From assembly GCA_964354255.1 (NCBI GenBank), contig CAYGYX010000015.1:1-34371 (forward strand): DNA of 34,371 nt. The letters run 5' to 3'. This document shows positions 1 through 6,980 of this stretch, in pieces; the first letter of the stretch is position 1; every line of letters begins with the position of its first letter. Origin of the DNA: VGBK01 sp964354255 (GTDB lineage Bacteria > Actinomycetota > Acidimicrobiia > Spongiisociales > UBA11373). The notes under the pieces are model-generated. The model ran no database searches, was not told the DNA's origin, and saw only the letters and a list, made by a program, of their open reading frames with translations. The position numbers and the translations under genes were made by a program.

Positions 1-27
1 AGGCGCTTTCGACGCCGAGTTGGGCTA

Positions 28-60
28 GCGCGGGTCATGAGCCTTCTTGCCTACCCGCGC
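28..60. terminator. Weak hairpin at left window edge
   Basis: An 8-bp inverted repeat (28-35 with 53-60, arms GCGCGGGT and ACCCGCGC, 17-nt loop). It could end a gene lying to the left. There is no T tract. No convincing coding sequence was found in 1-253; reading frames there look like high-GC noise. Confidence 0.3.
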
Positions 61-187
61 GGCCCCTTAGAGCGCGCGATGGCGGGTCGCGAGCCCCGTC
101 ACTTCCGTGGGCGAACCGGCACGCGATCGAGTCACCCGGTGTGTGTCAGCGCGCGGCTGACCCGGCGCCGGCCCATGCCACCGCGAT

Positions 188-193
188 TATGCT
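188..193 (+). promoter_or_regulatory. -10 box for the DUF4332 gene
   Basis: TATGCT is the best -10-like hexamer in the 253-bp upstream region. Transcription would start near 200, giving a leader of about 50 nt that carries the GGAAAGGAG ribosome-binding site at 241-249. I see no clear -35 box. Confidence 0.4.
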
Positions 194-253
194 GGCCGTG
201 CCGCCTGGTGCACGGAAGGGCCCGCGGCGGTGTGAGTGCGGGAAAGGAGCGCC

Positions 254-658
254 ATGGCGTCCATCGATGCGATTGAGGGGATCGGGGTCAAGAACGCGAC
301 CACATTGCGCAAGGTGCGCATCCGGACCACCGAGGCTCTCCTCAAGGCAGGCGCCACCCGCAAGGGGCGCAAGGATCTGGCCGAGGCCACCGGGTTCAGC
401 GAGCACATGATCCTGGAGTGGGTTAACCGGGCCGATCTGTTCCGGGTCAAGGGGGTGGGGGAGGAGTACTCCGACCTCCTCGAGTCGGCCGGTGTCGATA
501 CGGTCAAGGAACTGCGCACCCGAAACCCGGGCAGCCTGCTCGCCAAGATGACCGAGGTCAATGAGCAGAAGCGCCTGGTGCGCCGCTTGCCCACCGAGTC
601 GATGGTGACCCGCTGGGTCGGCCATGCCAAGGACCTGGCCCCCATGGTGGAGCACTAG
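254..658 (+). CDS. DUF4332 helix-hairpin-helix protein
   Basis: A 134-residue protein that looks like the DUF4332 family, small proteins built from helix-hairpin-helix (HhH) repeats related to those of DNA-binding proteins. Two HhH-type turns are visible: IEGIG at residues 7-11 and VKGVG at 65-69, each followed by the family pattern in which a helix leads into a T-x-x-x-L segment (TTEALLKAG, TVKELRTRN). There is no signal peptide or membrane segment, so it should be cytoplasmic. I chose ATG 254 because GGAAAGGAG lies 4 nt upstream; a GTG at 236 in the same frame has no such site. It stands alone between a possible promoter at 188 and a hairpin at 681. The cellular role of the family is not established; DNA or nucleoprotein binding is inference from the HhH motifs. 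Confidence 0.85.
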   Translation: MASIDAIEGIGVKNATTLRKVRIRTTEALLKAGATRKGRKDLAEATGFSEHMILEWVNRADLFRVKGVGEEYSDLLESAGVDTVKELRTRNPGSLLAKMTEVNEQKRLVRRLPTESMVTRWVGHAKDLAPMVEH

Positions 659-680
659 ACGGCGGTGTCTCGGCGAGGGG

Positions 681-727
681 CCCGGCGGGGCCGCTCGCTC
701 GCGCCCGGGAGGCGCGACCCCGCCGGG
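681..727 (+). terminator. Hairpin downstream of the DUF4332 gene
   Basis: A perfect 10-bp inverted repeat (681-690 CCCGGCGGGG with 718-727 CCCCGCCGGG) with a 27-nt loop, 23 nt after the stop codon. It has no T tract, as is usual for hairpins in this window. It probably separates the DUF4332 gene from the next promoter. Confidence 0.5.
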
Positions 728-749
728 TTGGGCCGACCCGCCGGGTGAC

Positions 750-755
750 TATCGT
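750..755 (+). promoter_or_regulatory. -10 box for DAHP synthase gene
   Basis: TATCGT, within TGACTATCGT, would place the transcription start near 762. The upstream in-frame GTG at 745 would then lie outside the message, which supports ATG 784 as the true start. Confidence 0.5.
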
Positions 756-783
756 CGCTCCGGGGAAGACCCGAGGACGGCGC

Positions 784-1821
784 ATGGCGGCAGGCAAGAA
801 CGGCGACGAACCGCTGATCATCGTGATGCGCCCCGACGCGGCGCCGGGCGACCTGGACCAGTTACTGGAGCGTCTCCGGGGCATCGGGGCGGAGGTGCAC
901 ATGTCGATGGGTCGGCGCCGAACGGTGATCGGCGCCATCGGCGACGGCTCTCAGATCCAACAGCTGCCGTGGGAGGCCTTCCCCGGGGTGGAACGGGCGG
1001 TGCCGGTGCTGGCCCCCTTCCGGTTCGTGAGCCGGGACTTCCAGCCGGAGAGCACGGTGGTCGACGTCGGCGGGGTGCGCATCGGCGGCGGTGCTTTCAC
1101 CGTGATCGCCGGCCCCTGCGCGGTGGAGAGCCGGGATCAGCTGTTCGATGCGGCCGCGGCGGTGAAAGCCTCCGGCGCCTCCATCCTGCGGGGCGATGCT
1201 TTCAAGCCGCGCACCTCTCCCTACGCCTTCCAGGGGCTGGGGAAGGAGGCCCTCGACTTGCTCGCCGAGGCCCGGGAGCGCTTCGGGCTCCCCTTCGTCG
1301 CCGAGGTGCTGGATCCTCGCCACGTGGAGCTGGTGGCGGGTTATGCCGACCTCATCCGCATCGGCGCCCGCAACATGTCCAACTTCACCCTGCTGGCCGA
1401 ACTGGGGCGCCAGTCCAAGCCGGTGATGCTCAAGCGGGGCTTCACCGCCACCATCGAGGAGTGGCTCAACGCCGCCGAGTACATCTACAAAGAGGGCAAC
1501 CACCAGATCGTGCTGTGCGAGCGGGGCATCCGTACCTTCGAGACCCAGACCCGCAACACCCTGGACATCTCGGCGGTGCCGGTGGTGCAGGCCCTCTCCC
1601 ACCTGCCGGTGATGGTCGACCCTTCCCACTCCGGGGGCCGGCGATGGCTGGTGTCGCCGTTGACCCTGGCCGCCCTGGCGGTGGGGTCCGATGGGGTGAT
1701 CATCGACCTGCACCCCGCGCCGGAGACGGCCCTGGTCGACGGCCCGCAGGCCATCCTTCCGGGCGAGTTCGCCGACCTCATGGAACGGGTGCGAGCGGTA
1801 GCGGCGGTGCTCGGCCGCTGA
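784..1821 (+). CDS. aroF: 3-deoxy-7-phosphoheptulonate synthase (DAHP synthase)
   Basis: Catalyses condensation of phosphoenolpyruvate and erythrose 4-phosphate, the first step of the shikimate pathway to aromatic amino acids. The 345-residue protein has the layout of the type I-beta (Thermotoga/Bacillus-like) enzymes: an N-terminal ferredoxin-like regulatory domain (about residues 10-75) and a TIM-barrel catalytic domain. Visible catalytic motifs are GPCAVES (110-116), KPRTSPY (141-147), the RIGARNMSNF segment, LCERGIRTFE and DPSHSGGRR. Length is close to the family norm of about 340. In this family the N-terminal domain often mediates feedback inhibition by Tyr or Phe; whether that holds here cannot be read from the sequence. 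ATG 784 is chosen from the upstream GAGG and the -10 box at 750; the same-frame GTG 745 adds a basic tail not expected for the family. It converges on glnE. Confidence 0.95.
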   Translation: MAAGKNGDEPLIIVMRPDAAPGDLDQLLERLRGIGAEVHMSMGRRRTVIGAIGDGSQIQQLPWEAFPGVERAVPVLAPFRFVSRDFQPESTVVDVGGVRIGGGAFTVIAGPCAVESRDQLFDAAAAVKASGASILRGDAFKPRTSPYAFQGLGKEALDLLAEARERFGLPFVAEVLDPRHVELVAGYADLIRIGARNMSNFTLLAELGRQSKPVMLKRGFTATIEEWLNAAEYIYKEGNHQIVLCERGIRTFETQTRNTLDISAVPVVQALSHLPVMVDPSHSGGRRWLVSPLTLAALAVGSDGVIIDLHPAPETALVDGPQAILPGEFADLMERVRAVAAVLGR

Positions 1822-1840
1822 GTCACCGGGCCCGGTGGCT
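1821..1840. terminator. Bidirectional palindrome between aroF and glnE
   Basis: A 20-nt near-perfect palindrome centred on CACCGGGCCCGGTG (1824-1837) fills the gap between the convergent aroF and glnE stops. It can form a short stem with a GGGCCC loop and could serve both directions. It has no T tract. Confidence 0.45.
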
Positions 1841-4749
1841 CAGGCCTCGGGCTTCCCTTCGCCGAAGAAGATGCGCTCGAAGGCGCGGCGGCTCCGCCGG
1901 GTAACCCGGCGGTAGTCCTCGCGCAGCGCCGCCCGGGGGCCGGCCCCGTAGCCGAGCGATCGGGCGAGCCGCGTCACCTCGGCCGGGTCGGTGGGCAGGG
2001 AGTCGCGAGCCCGGCCCGCCTGCAGGAAGAGCCGGTTGCGCACTCGGGCGCACAGCCGGTAGGCGGCGCGCCAGGCGGCAGCGTCGGCGGCGGGGACGAG
2101 CCCCGCCTCCTCCAGGGCGGCCAGGCCGGCCAGGGTGCCCGGCTCCCGGGCGGCGGGGTGGTGGTACCCATGGCGCAACTGGAGCAGCTGCACCGCCCAC
2201 TCCACGTCGGCCATGCTCCCCCGCCCCAGCTTGGTGTGGAAGCGGGCGTCCTCATGGGCGGGGATGCGCTCGCGCTCGACCCGGGCCTTCATGTGCCGCA
2301 CGCGGCGCTCCTCCTCGGCAGTGAAGTCGGGGCGGTAGGCCCACTCGGCCGCCGCGGCCAGGAACTGCGCTCCCAGGCCGGGATCGCCGGCGGCACAGCG
2401 GGCCCGGAGCAGGGCCTGGCGCTCCCAGGGCTCCGCCCACCGGTCCCAGTAGGCGAGGAAGGCGTCGAGAGACCGGGCCGGGGCCCCCTGCCGGCCCTCG
2501 GGCCGGAGGGCGAGGTCCAGGGCCAGGCTGGCGCCCAGGGGCCCGCCCGGGCCCAGGGCGGACAGCAGCGCCTCCACCACCCGCCGGGCCGCAACCGCGT
2601 CGTCGGGTGCTTCCCCGGCGGGGCAGTAGACGACCAGGGCGTCGAGGTCCGAGGCGTAATTCAACTCCCGACCTCCCCACTTGCCGACGGCGATCACCGC
2701 CAGGGGTGGCGGGGGCGGGCCCTGGGCCGCGGCCCGGCGGCAGGCCGCCCCGAGGGCCGCCCCGACGACGGCGTCGGCCAGGTCGCTGAGGTGCTCCCCC
2801 ACGGTCGTCTCATCACAGCCGCCCACCAGGTCCCGGGCGGCGATCCAAAGCAGGTGGGCCTCGAGGAAGCGGTGCAGGCCGGCGACGACCTCGTCCCAGG
2901 CGGGACGCACCGCCAGGCGGCGCTCGGCCTCGGCAGCCAGGGCGGCCCGGGTGGGGAAGGCGGCCAGCGCCTCGTCGTTGCCGAGCCGGGCGAGGGCCGG
3001 CGGGAGGCGGTCGAGCAGCCGCCCGAGCAACCGGCTGGTGCCGAGCAGGGTGCAGAGGCGCTCGGCGGCCACCGGGTTGTCCCGCATCGCGGCGACGAGC
3101 TCGGTGTTGTCTTCGCTGGAGGTGACCAGCAGGCGCAGCTGGTCGAGCCCGAGGTCGGGGTCGGGGGCCTCCGAGAGCCATCCCATCATCAGGGGCAGCA
3201 GCTGCTGCATCAGCCGGCTGCGACGGGAGAGCCCGGCGGTGAGCTCGTCGAAGGCGCGGCGGGCCCCGTCGGCGTCCTGGAAGCCGAGGGCGGCCAGCTG
3301 GCGGACGGCTCCCGCGGTGGTGAGGCCGGCGGCCGGAGAGGCGGCGAAGGCCTCCAGCAAGGGCCGGTAGAAGAGGCGCTGGTGGATGAGGCGCACCGCC
3401 GCTCGCCGCTCCACGAGGTCGGCGTCGAAGCCGCCCAGGGCGGTCCCGGCGGGACCGTCGCGGTAGCCCATCACCTTGGCGAGCAGGTCGCGGTCGGCCG
3501 GGTCTTCGGGCACCCGGTGGGTGCGGCGGAGGTCGGCGAGCTGCAGCCGGTGCTCCACCGTGCGCAGCCAGGCGTAGGCCTCCGCCAGCGCGGCGGCGTC
3601 GTCGGGGCTCACGTAACCCGCCTCCCCCAGGGCCCGCAGCGCCTGCAGGGTGTTGCCGCTGCGGATGGACGGGTCGGCCCGGCCGTGGACCAACTGCAGC
3701 AACTGGACGGCGAACTCCACGTCGCGGATGCCACCCACCCCCCGCTTGATCTCGTTGGGGCCGCGCCGGGCGGCCGCTGCTTCGGTGCGTCCCTTCATGG
3801 CGCGGATCTCCCGAACGGCGTCGGGACCGAGGGTCTCGGGGTAGACGAGCGGGTCGGCGGCCTCGAGGAAGAACCGGCCCAACTCCGGGTCGCCGGCGGC
3901 GAGACGCGCCTTGATGAGGGCCTGCAGCTCCCAGGGCTGGGCCCAGCGCTCCCAGTAGGCGCGGTACGAGCCGACCGTGCGGGCCAGGGGGCCGGCCCGT
4001 CCCTCCGGGCGCAGATTCGGGTCTACCCGGAAGGAGACCCCATCCGGGGCGGGTCCTCCCAGGCAGTCGAGGAAGGCCTCGGCCAGCCGCCGGGCGCTGC
4101 GCCCGGCCTCCTCGGGGTTCTCTCCGGGGGGCACCCCGTACACGAAGAGCACGTCCACATCGGAGGCGTAGTTGAGCTCCCGCCCACCCCATTTGCCCAT
4201 CGCCACGACGGCGAAGGGCAGGGTCTCCCCGGGGCAGGAGAGGCGGGCCGCCTGCAGGGCGGCGCTGGCCGCTTCGTCTGCCACCGCGGTGAGGGCCTCG
4301 CCCACCGCCGGCATGTCCAGGCCGCCGGTGAGGTCGGCCGCCGCCACAGCGAGGAGGCGCTCTCCCACCCGGCGGCGCAGGGCGGTGAGGTCCGCCCGAC
4401 GGTTCCCGGTCGGGGGAGTCAAGGGTGGGGGGGGCACGCCGGACACCGCTCGGCGCAGGGCGTCGGGGTGAGCGGTGCCCAGGCGCGAGAGGGCCCGGCT
4501 CGCCCCGGCCAGGGCTACCAGTGCCCGCCCGAGAGCGGGGTCGGCGAGCGCGTCGGCTCCCAGCGCAGGGTCGGCGTCCAGCAGGTCGGCGAGGCGGTGC
4601 CGGGCCCCCTCGGGGTCGGGCCCCCGCCCCAGGTCGGCCAGCAGGTCGGCGGCTCCCGGCGCCGGGGCGCCGCCCTCCAGCCAGGCGGTGGCGGCCAGGG
4701 AGGGAGGCAGGGCGGAAGGAAGGTGGGGCCGGGCCGGGCCGTCGGTCAT
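1840..4749 (-). CDS. glnE: Bifunctional glutamine synthetase adenylyltransferase/adenylyl-removing enzyme
   Basis: Controls glutamine synthetase by attaching and removing AMP according to nitrogen status, downstream of PII. The 969-residue protein shows the duplicated nucleotidyltransferase architecture of GlnE: one active site with GGRELNYASDVD around residues 188-199 and a second with GGRELNYASDLD around 690-702, each with the paired SDxD acidic residues. In the family the N-terminal copy removes AMP and the C-terminal copy adds it. GIRDVEFAVQLLQL and MADVEWAVQLLQL follow in the respective halves, as expected. Length matches the usual 950-1,000. The ATG is preceded at 6 nt by TAGCCT (plus-strand 4756-4761) with no ribosome-binding site, so the mRNA is probably leaderless. 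The gene is transcribed divergently from the pabC-like gene. No glnA or glnB is in the window. Confidence 0.96.
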   Translation of the reverse strand: MTDGPARPHLPSALPPSLAATAWLEGGAPAPGAADLLADLGRGPDPEGARHRLADLLDADPALGADALADPALGRALVALAGASRALSRLGTAHPDALRRAVSGVPPPPLTPPTGNRRADLTALRRRVGERLLAVAAADLTGGLDMPAVGEALTAVADEAASAALQAARLSCPGETLPFAVVAMGKWGGRELNYASDVDVLFVYGVPPGENPEEAGRSARRLAEAFLDCLGGPAPDGVSFRVDPNLRPEGRAGPLARTVGSYRAYWERWAQPWELQALIKARLAAGDPELGRFFLEAADPLVYPETLGPDAVREIRAMKGRTEAAAARRGPNEIKRGVGGIRDVEFAVQLLQLVHGRADPSIRSGNTLQALRALGEAGYVSPDDAAALAEAYAWLRTVEHRLQLADLRRTHRVPEDPADRDLLAKVMGYRDGPAGTALGGFDADLVERRAAVRLIHQRLFYRPLLEAFAASPAAGLTTAGAVRQLAALGFQDADGARRAFDELTAGLSRRSRLMQQLLPLMMGWLSEAPDPDLGLDQLRLLVTSSEDNTELVAAMRDNPVAAERLCTLLGTSRLLGRLLDRLPPALARLGNDEALAAFPTRAALAAEAERRLAVRPAWDEVVAGLHRFLEAHLLWIAARDLVGGCDETTVGEHLSDLADAVVGAALGAACRRAAAQGPPPPPLAVIAVGKWGGRELNYASDLDALVVYCPAGEAPDDAVAARRVVEALLSALGPGGPLGASLALDLALRPEGRQGAPARSLDAFLAYWDRWAEPWERQALLRARCAAGDPGLGAQFLAAAAEWAYRPDFTAEEERRVRHMKARVERERIPAHEDARFHTKLGRGSMADVEWAVQLLQLRHGYHHPAAREPGTLAGLAALEEAGLVPAADAAAWRAAYRLCARVRNRLFLQAGRARDSLPTDPAEVTRLARSLGYGAGPRAALREDYRRVTRRSRRAFERIFFGEGKPEA

Positions 4750-4755
4750 GAGGGA

Positions 4756-4809
4756 AGGCTAGGGGCCGCCGGGCGAAGAAGGCCTGCCGGGCCGGGCGGC
4801 CGTTAACCT
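4756..4809. promoter_or_regulatory. Divergent glnE / pabC-like promoter region
   Basis: The 68-bp gap holds two outward -10 boxes: TAGCCT on the minus strand (4756-4761), 6 nt from the glnE ATG, and TAACCT on the plus strand (4804-4809), 8 nt from the pabC-like ATG. Neither start has a Shine-Dalgarno sequence, so both transcripts would begin at or next to the start codon. Confidence 0.6.
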
Positions 4810-4817
4810 CTCCATCC

Positions 4818-5642
4818 ATGCGAGTGCTCATCGACGGGGTCGAGGTCCCCGAGGCGGAGGCCGGCGTCTCGATCTTCGACTGGGGCCTGCAGCGTGGGTT
4901 CGGTTGCTTCGAGGTGATCAGGGCGTATGACGGCCGCCTCTTCCGGCTCGGGGCGCATCTGGACCGCCTCGCCCGGAGCGCCGCCTCTCTGGACCTGCCG
5001 GTGCCGCCCCGGGCATCCCTCGAGGAGTGGGTGCGGGCGGTGGGCCGGGCCGGCGGCGACTGCCAGGTGCGGGTGCTGCTCACCGGCGGCGGGCGCGATC
5101 CCCTGGTCAGCGCAGCCGGGCGCACTGTGGTGCTTTGGGAGCCGATCCCCGAGGCACGCTCCCCGCTCCGACTCATGCCCATCGAGGCGCCCTGGCACCC
5201 GGCCACCGACCGTTCGCCGTTCTACGCGGTCAAGTGGCTGTCGTACGCCGCCAACATGGCCAGCACCGACATCGCCCGGCGCGAGGGGTACGACGAGGCC
5301 CTGCTGCTCTCGCCGGACGGCCTGGTGCTGGAGGGGCCCACCTTCTCGGTCGCCTGGGTCGCCGGAGGGCGCCTGGAGACCCCGGCGTTGTCCCTGGGCA
5401 TTCTCCCTTCCATCACCCGGGCGGTGGTGCTCACCGAGGCCACCCGGCGAGTGGGCCTGGAGGTGGCGGAGGGGGTCTTCCCCCTGGCCCGCCTCCTCGA
5501 AGCGGAGGAGGGCCTGGCGCTCTCCACCGTGAAGGAGGTCGTCCCCATCGGGGCGATCGGGGAGCGGTCCCTGCCGGTCGGGGAGGTGGGGAACCGCCTC
5601 GCCGCGGCCTTCCGGGCGATCGTGGCTGAAGAGATCGGGTAG
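4818..5642 (+). CDS. pabC: Class-IV PLP aminotransferase, aminodeoxychorismate lyase-like
   Basis: A fold-type IV pyridoxal-phosphate enzyme of 274 residues. The likely role is 4-amino-4-deoxychorismate lyase, giving p-aminobenzoate for folate; the same family holds branched-chain and D-amino-acid aminotransferases, so substrate is not certain. Visible features: the start MRVLIDG-x-EVPEAEAGVSIFDWGLQRG, the conserved LGAHLDRL segment (44-51), the PLP-binding Lys139 in YAVKWLSYAANM, and Glu172 in LEGPTFSVAW. Length fits PabC. ATG 4818 lies 8 nt after TAACCT, with no ribosome-binding site, so a leaderless message is likely. A small gene follows after 3 nt and is probably co-transcribed. No pabA/pabB is in the window, although aroF 3 kb away feeds the same chorismate pool. 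Confidence 0.8.
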   Translation: MRVLIDGVEVPEAEAGVSIFDWGLQRGFGCFEVIRAYDGRLFRLGAHLDRLARSAASLDLPVPPRASLEEWVRAVGRAGGDCQVRVLLTGGGRDPLVSAAGRTVVLWEPIPEARSPLRLMPIEAPWHPATDRSPFYAVKWLSYAANMASTDIARREGYDEALLLSPDGLVLEGPTFSVAWVAGGRLETPALSLGILPSITRAVVLTEATRRVGLEVAEGVFPLARLLEAEEGLALSTVKEVVPIGAIGERSLPVGEVGNRLAAAFRAIVAEEIG

Positions 5643-5645
5643 GCG

Positions 5646-6071
5646 GTGGCCGGGTACCTGGGGATCGTGGCGGCGATGGACCTGCTCTACGAGCGCGTGG
5701 CGGCCGACCTCTCCACCGGTGGTGGCGAGTCACTTGCCGCCTGGCTCGAGGAGGTGCTGGGGACGCTCCAGCCGCCGGTGGACAAGGACCTGGCCAAGCA
5801 GGTACGCCGGGCGGCGCGCCTGGCCGGCCGCCTCGCCCGCTACTGGTCCGATGCCGAGCGCGCCCCGCGCCGCCCGGCCGACTGGCGCCAGGCGGTGGAC
5901 GCCGCGCTGGGGAGCCGGGGCTGGGAGCCCTCGCTGGAAGTCGCGCTGATCGGGCTGGAGGTTGAGCCCTCGCCGGCCCTCTTCGAGGAGGTGCGCCGCC
6001 GCTGGCGCCAGGTGCACTTCGCTCCCTGGATGGAGGGCACCGGCTACGCCGAGTGGCTCCGGAACAGGTGA
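5646..6071 (+). CDS. Conserved-looking protein of unknown function
   Basis: I do not recognise this 141-residue protein. It is soluble, with no signal peptide or membrane segment, and rich in Trp, Arg, Ala and Glu. Its second half (SLEVALIGLEVEPSPALFEEVRRRWRQ region) looks helical. It starts with GTG 3 nt after the stop of the pabC-like gene, so the two are almost certainly one operon. An ATG at 5676 in the same frame is an alternative start. A strong hairpin follows at 6098. Coding is supported by the codon third-position GC pattern and by the tight operon fit, not by homology. Confidence 0.65.
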   Translation: MAGYLGIVAAMDLLYERVAADLSTGGGESLAAWLEEVLGTLQPPVDKDLAKQVRRAARLAGRLARYWSDAERAPRRPADWRQAVDAALGSRGWEPSLEVALIGLEVEPSPALFEEVRRRWRQVHFAPWMEGTGYAEWLRNR

Positions 6072-6097
6072 GGGATGGTGATCAGGAGCCCGACGCG

Positions 6098-6128
6098 TAG
6101 GAGGGGGCCCCGCGTGGGCCCCCTCCTA
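6098..6128. terminator. Strong bidirectional terminator hairpin
   Basis: A perfect 13-bp stem (6098-6110 with 6116-6128, core GGAGGGGGCCC) with a 5-nt loop CGCGT, sitting between two convergent genes. It is the strongest hairpin of its kind here and can serve both strands. Confidence 0.8.
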
Positions 6129-6150
6129 GGTCCGGGTCACAGTCGGTGCT

Positions 6151-6729
6151 CTACGGAACGACGTGCGCCCACGCCTTGTACAGGGTGATCGTGTCGGTGG
6201 TGTTGGCGAAGTACAGCAGCACGCTGATGCCGAGGTCGGCGTGCCACGCCGGGGCGGCGTAGTTGTGGCCGAAGCAGTGGTAGGCGTTGTCGGGCGCCCA
6301 GGCGATGACGTCGTGGGAGATGCTGGTGCCGCCGTCCCAGATGTCCATCGCGATGGGCTTGGTGGCCACGCCGTTGGAGGACTGGGCGCAGAACTCCACG
6401 TAGGCGAGCTTGGGAGCGGCGCCCTCAATGTACGACGGGTAGCTCAGCGGCATGTGGACCCACTGGTTGCCGACGCCGGCCGCCTTGACCTGAGTGATCA
6501 TTCCCCAGCCGACCGGCATGAACTTGGAGAACCGGGCGCGCGTCTGGGGGACCCAGGCCGTGCCGTGGGTCACGAGGTCGAAGGCGCCCGTCATCGCCCG
6601 AGCAGAGACGGCCTCATCCTCGACCGCCTGTCCGGAGGAGTCGCGGGCGGTGGCGAGGACGGCGGTCCCCCCCACCAGCGCCAGCGCTAGGACGGTCAGG
6701 ATCAGGGATCGGGCCACGCGAGATCTCAT
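6151..6729 (-). CDS. Secreted protein of unknown function
   Basis: A 192-residue protein with a clear N-terminal signal peptide: basic MRSRVAR, then a hydrophobic stretch to about residue 27 (VLALALVGGTAVLATA) and an ATA-type cleavage site. The mature part is a beta-rich, aromatic-rich domain with two cysteines (FCAQSS and YHCFGHN), which could form a disulfide outside the cell. I do not recognise the family; segments such as MPVGWGMITQVKAAG and QWVHMPLSYPSYIEG are candidates for a search. No membrane anchor or lipobox is seen, so it is probably released. ATG 6729 has GGGAGG 6 nt upstream. A small hairpin at 6757-6774 sits just upstream of that site. Confidence 0.8.
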   Translation of the reverse strand: MRSRVARSLILTVLALALVGGTAVLATARDSSGQAVEDEAVSARAMTGAFDLVTHGTAWVPQTRARFSKFMPVGWGMITQVKAAGVGNQWVHMPLSYPSYIEGAAPKLAYVEFCAQSSNGVATKPIAMDIWDGGTSISHDVIAWAPDNAYHCFGHNYAAPAWHADLGISVLLYFANTTDTITLYKAWAHVVP

Positions 6730-6756
6730 CGGGTACCTCCCCGGTGCCGGGAGTGC

Positions 6757-6774
6757 CCCGGCGGTGCCGCCGGG
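6757..6774 (-). promoter_or_regulatory. Leader hairpin of the secreted-protein gene
   Basis: A perfect 8-bp stem (6757-6764 CCCGGCGG with 6767-6774 CCGCCGGG) with a 2-nt loop lies in the predicted leader just upstream of the ribosome-binding site. A tight loop of two bases would open slightly in reality. It may affect mRNA stability or translation. Confidence 0.35.
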
Positions 6775-6831
6775 TGCGCTCTTGAGTAGACGACCCTTCG
6801 CCTGTCCGGGTCACAGCCCGGGTCGCTCCTG

Positions 6832-6837
6832 AGCCTA
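6832..6837 (-). promoter_or_regulatory. -10 box for the secreted-protein gene
   Basis: Read on the minus strand this is TAGGCT, the commonest -10 hexamer in this window, about 100 nt upstream of the ATG at 6729. The rest of 6730-6980 holds no gene that I can support; it also contains the 3' flank of mgtE. Confidence 0.4.
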
Positions 6838-6980
6838 TCGAATCGCGGTGGGCCCTGGGCCGACATGGAGGGGACTTCTCGAGGGAGTCGGCTCGATGAT
6901 GCCTTCCCGGCCCGGCGGCGGCGGGCTGCCGGGGGCCGGGGTGGCCTGGACGGCCGGGGCGGCAGCCGGAGCGCGCCCGG

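Noticed and set aside
745..783. GTG 745 as the start of DAHP synthase
   Set aside because: The -10 box at 750-755 lies inside this extension, so it would not be transcribed, and the added residues do not resemble the family N terminus.
2158..4806. An 882-codon open frame on the plus strand opposite glnE
   Set aside because: It is antisense to a clear GlnE protein and is made of low-complexity Gly/Pro/Ala/Arg, as expected for the reverse frame of a GC-rich gene.
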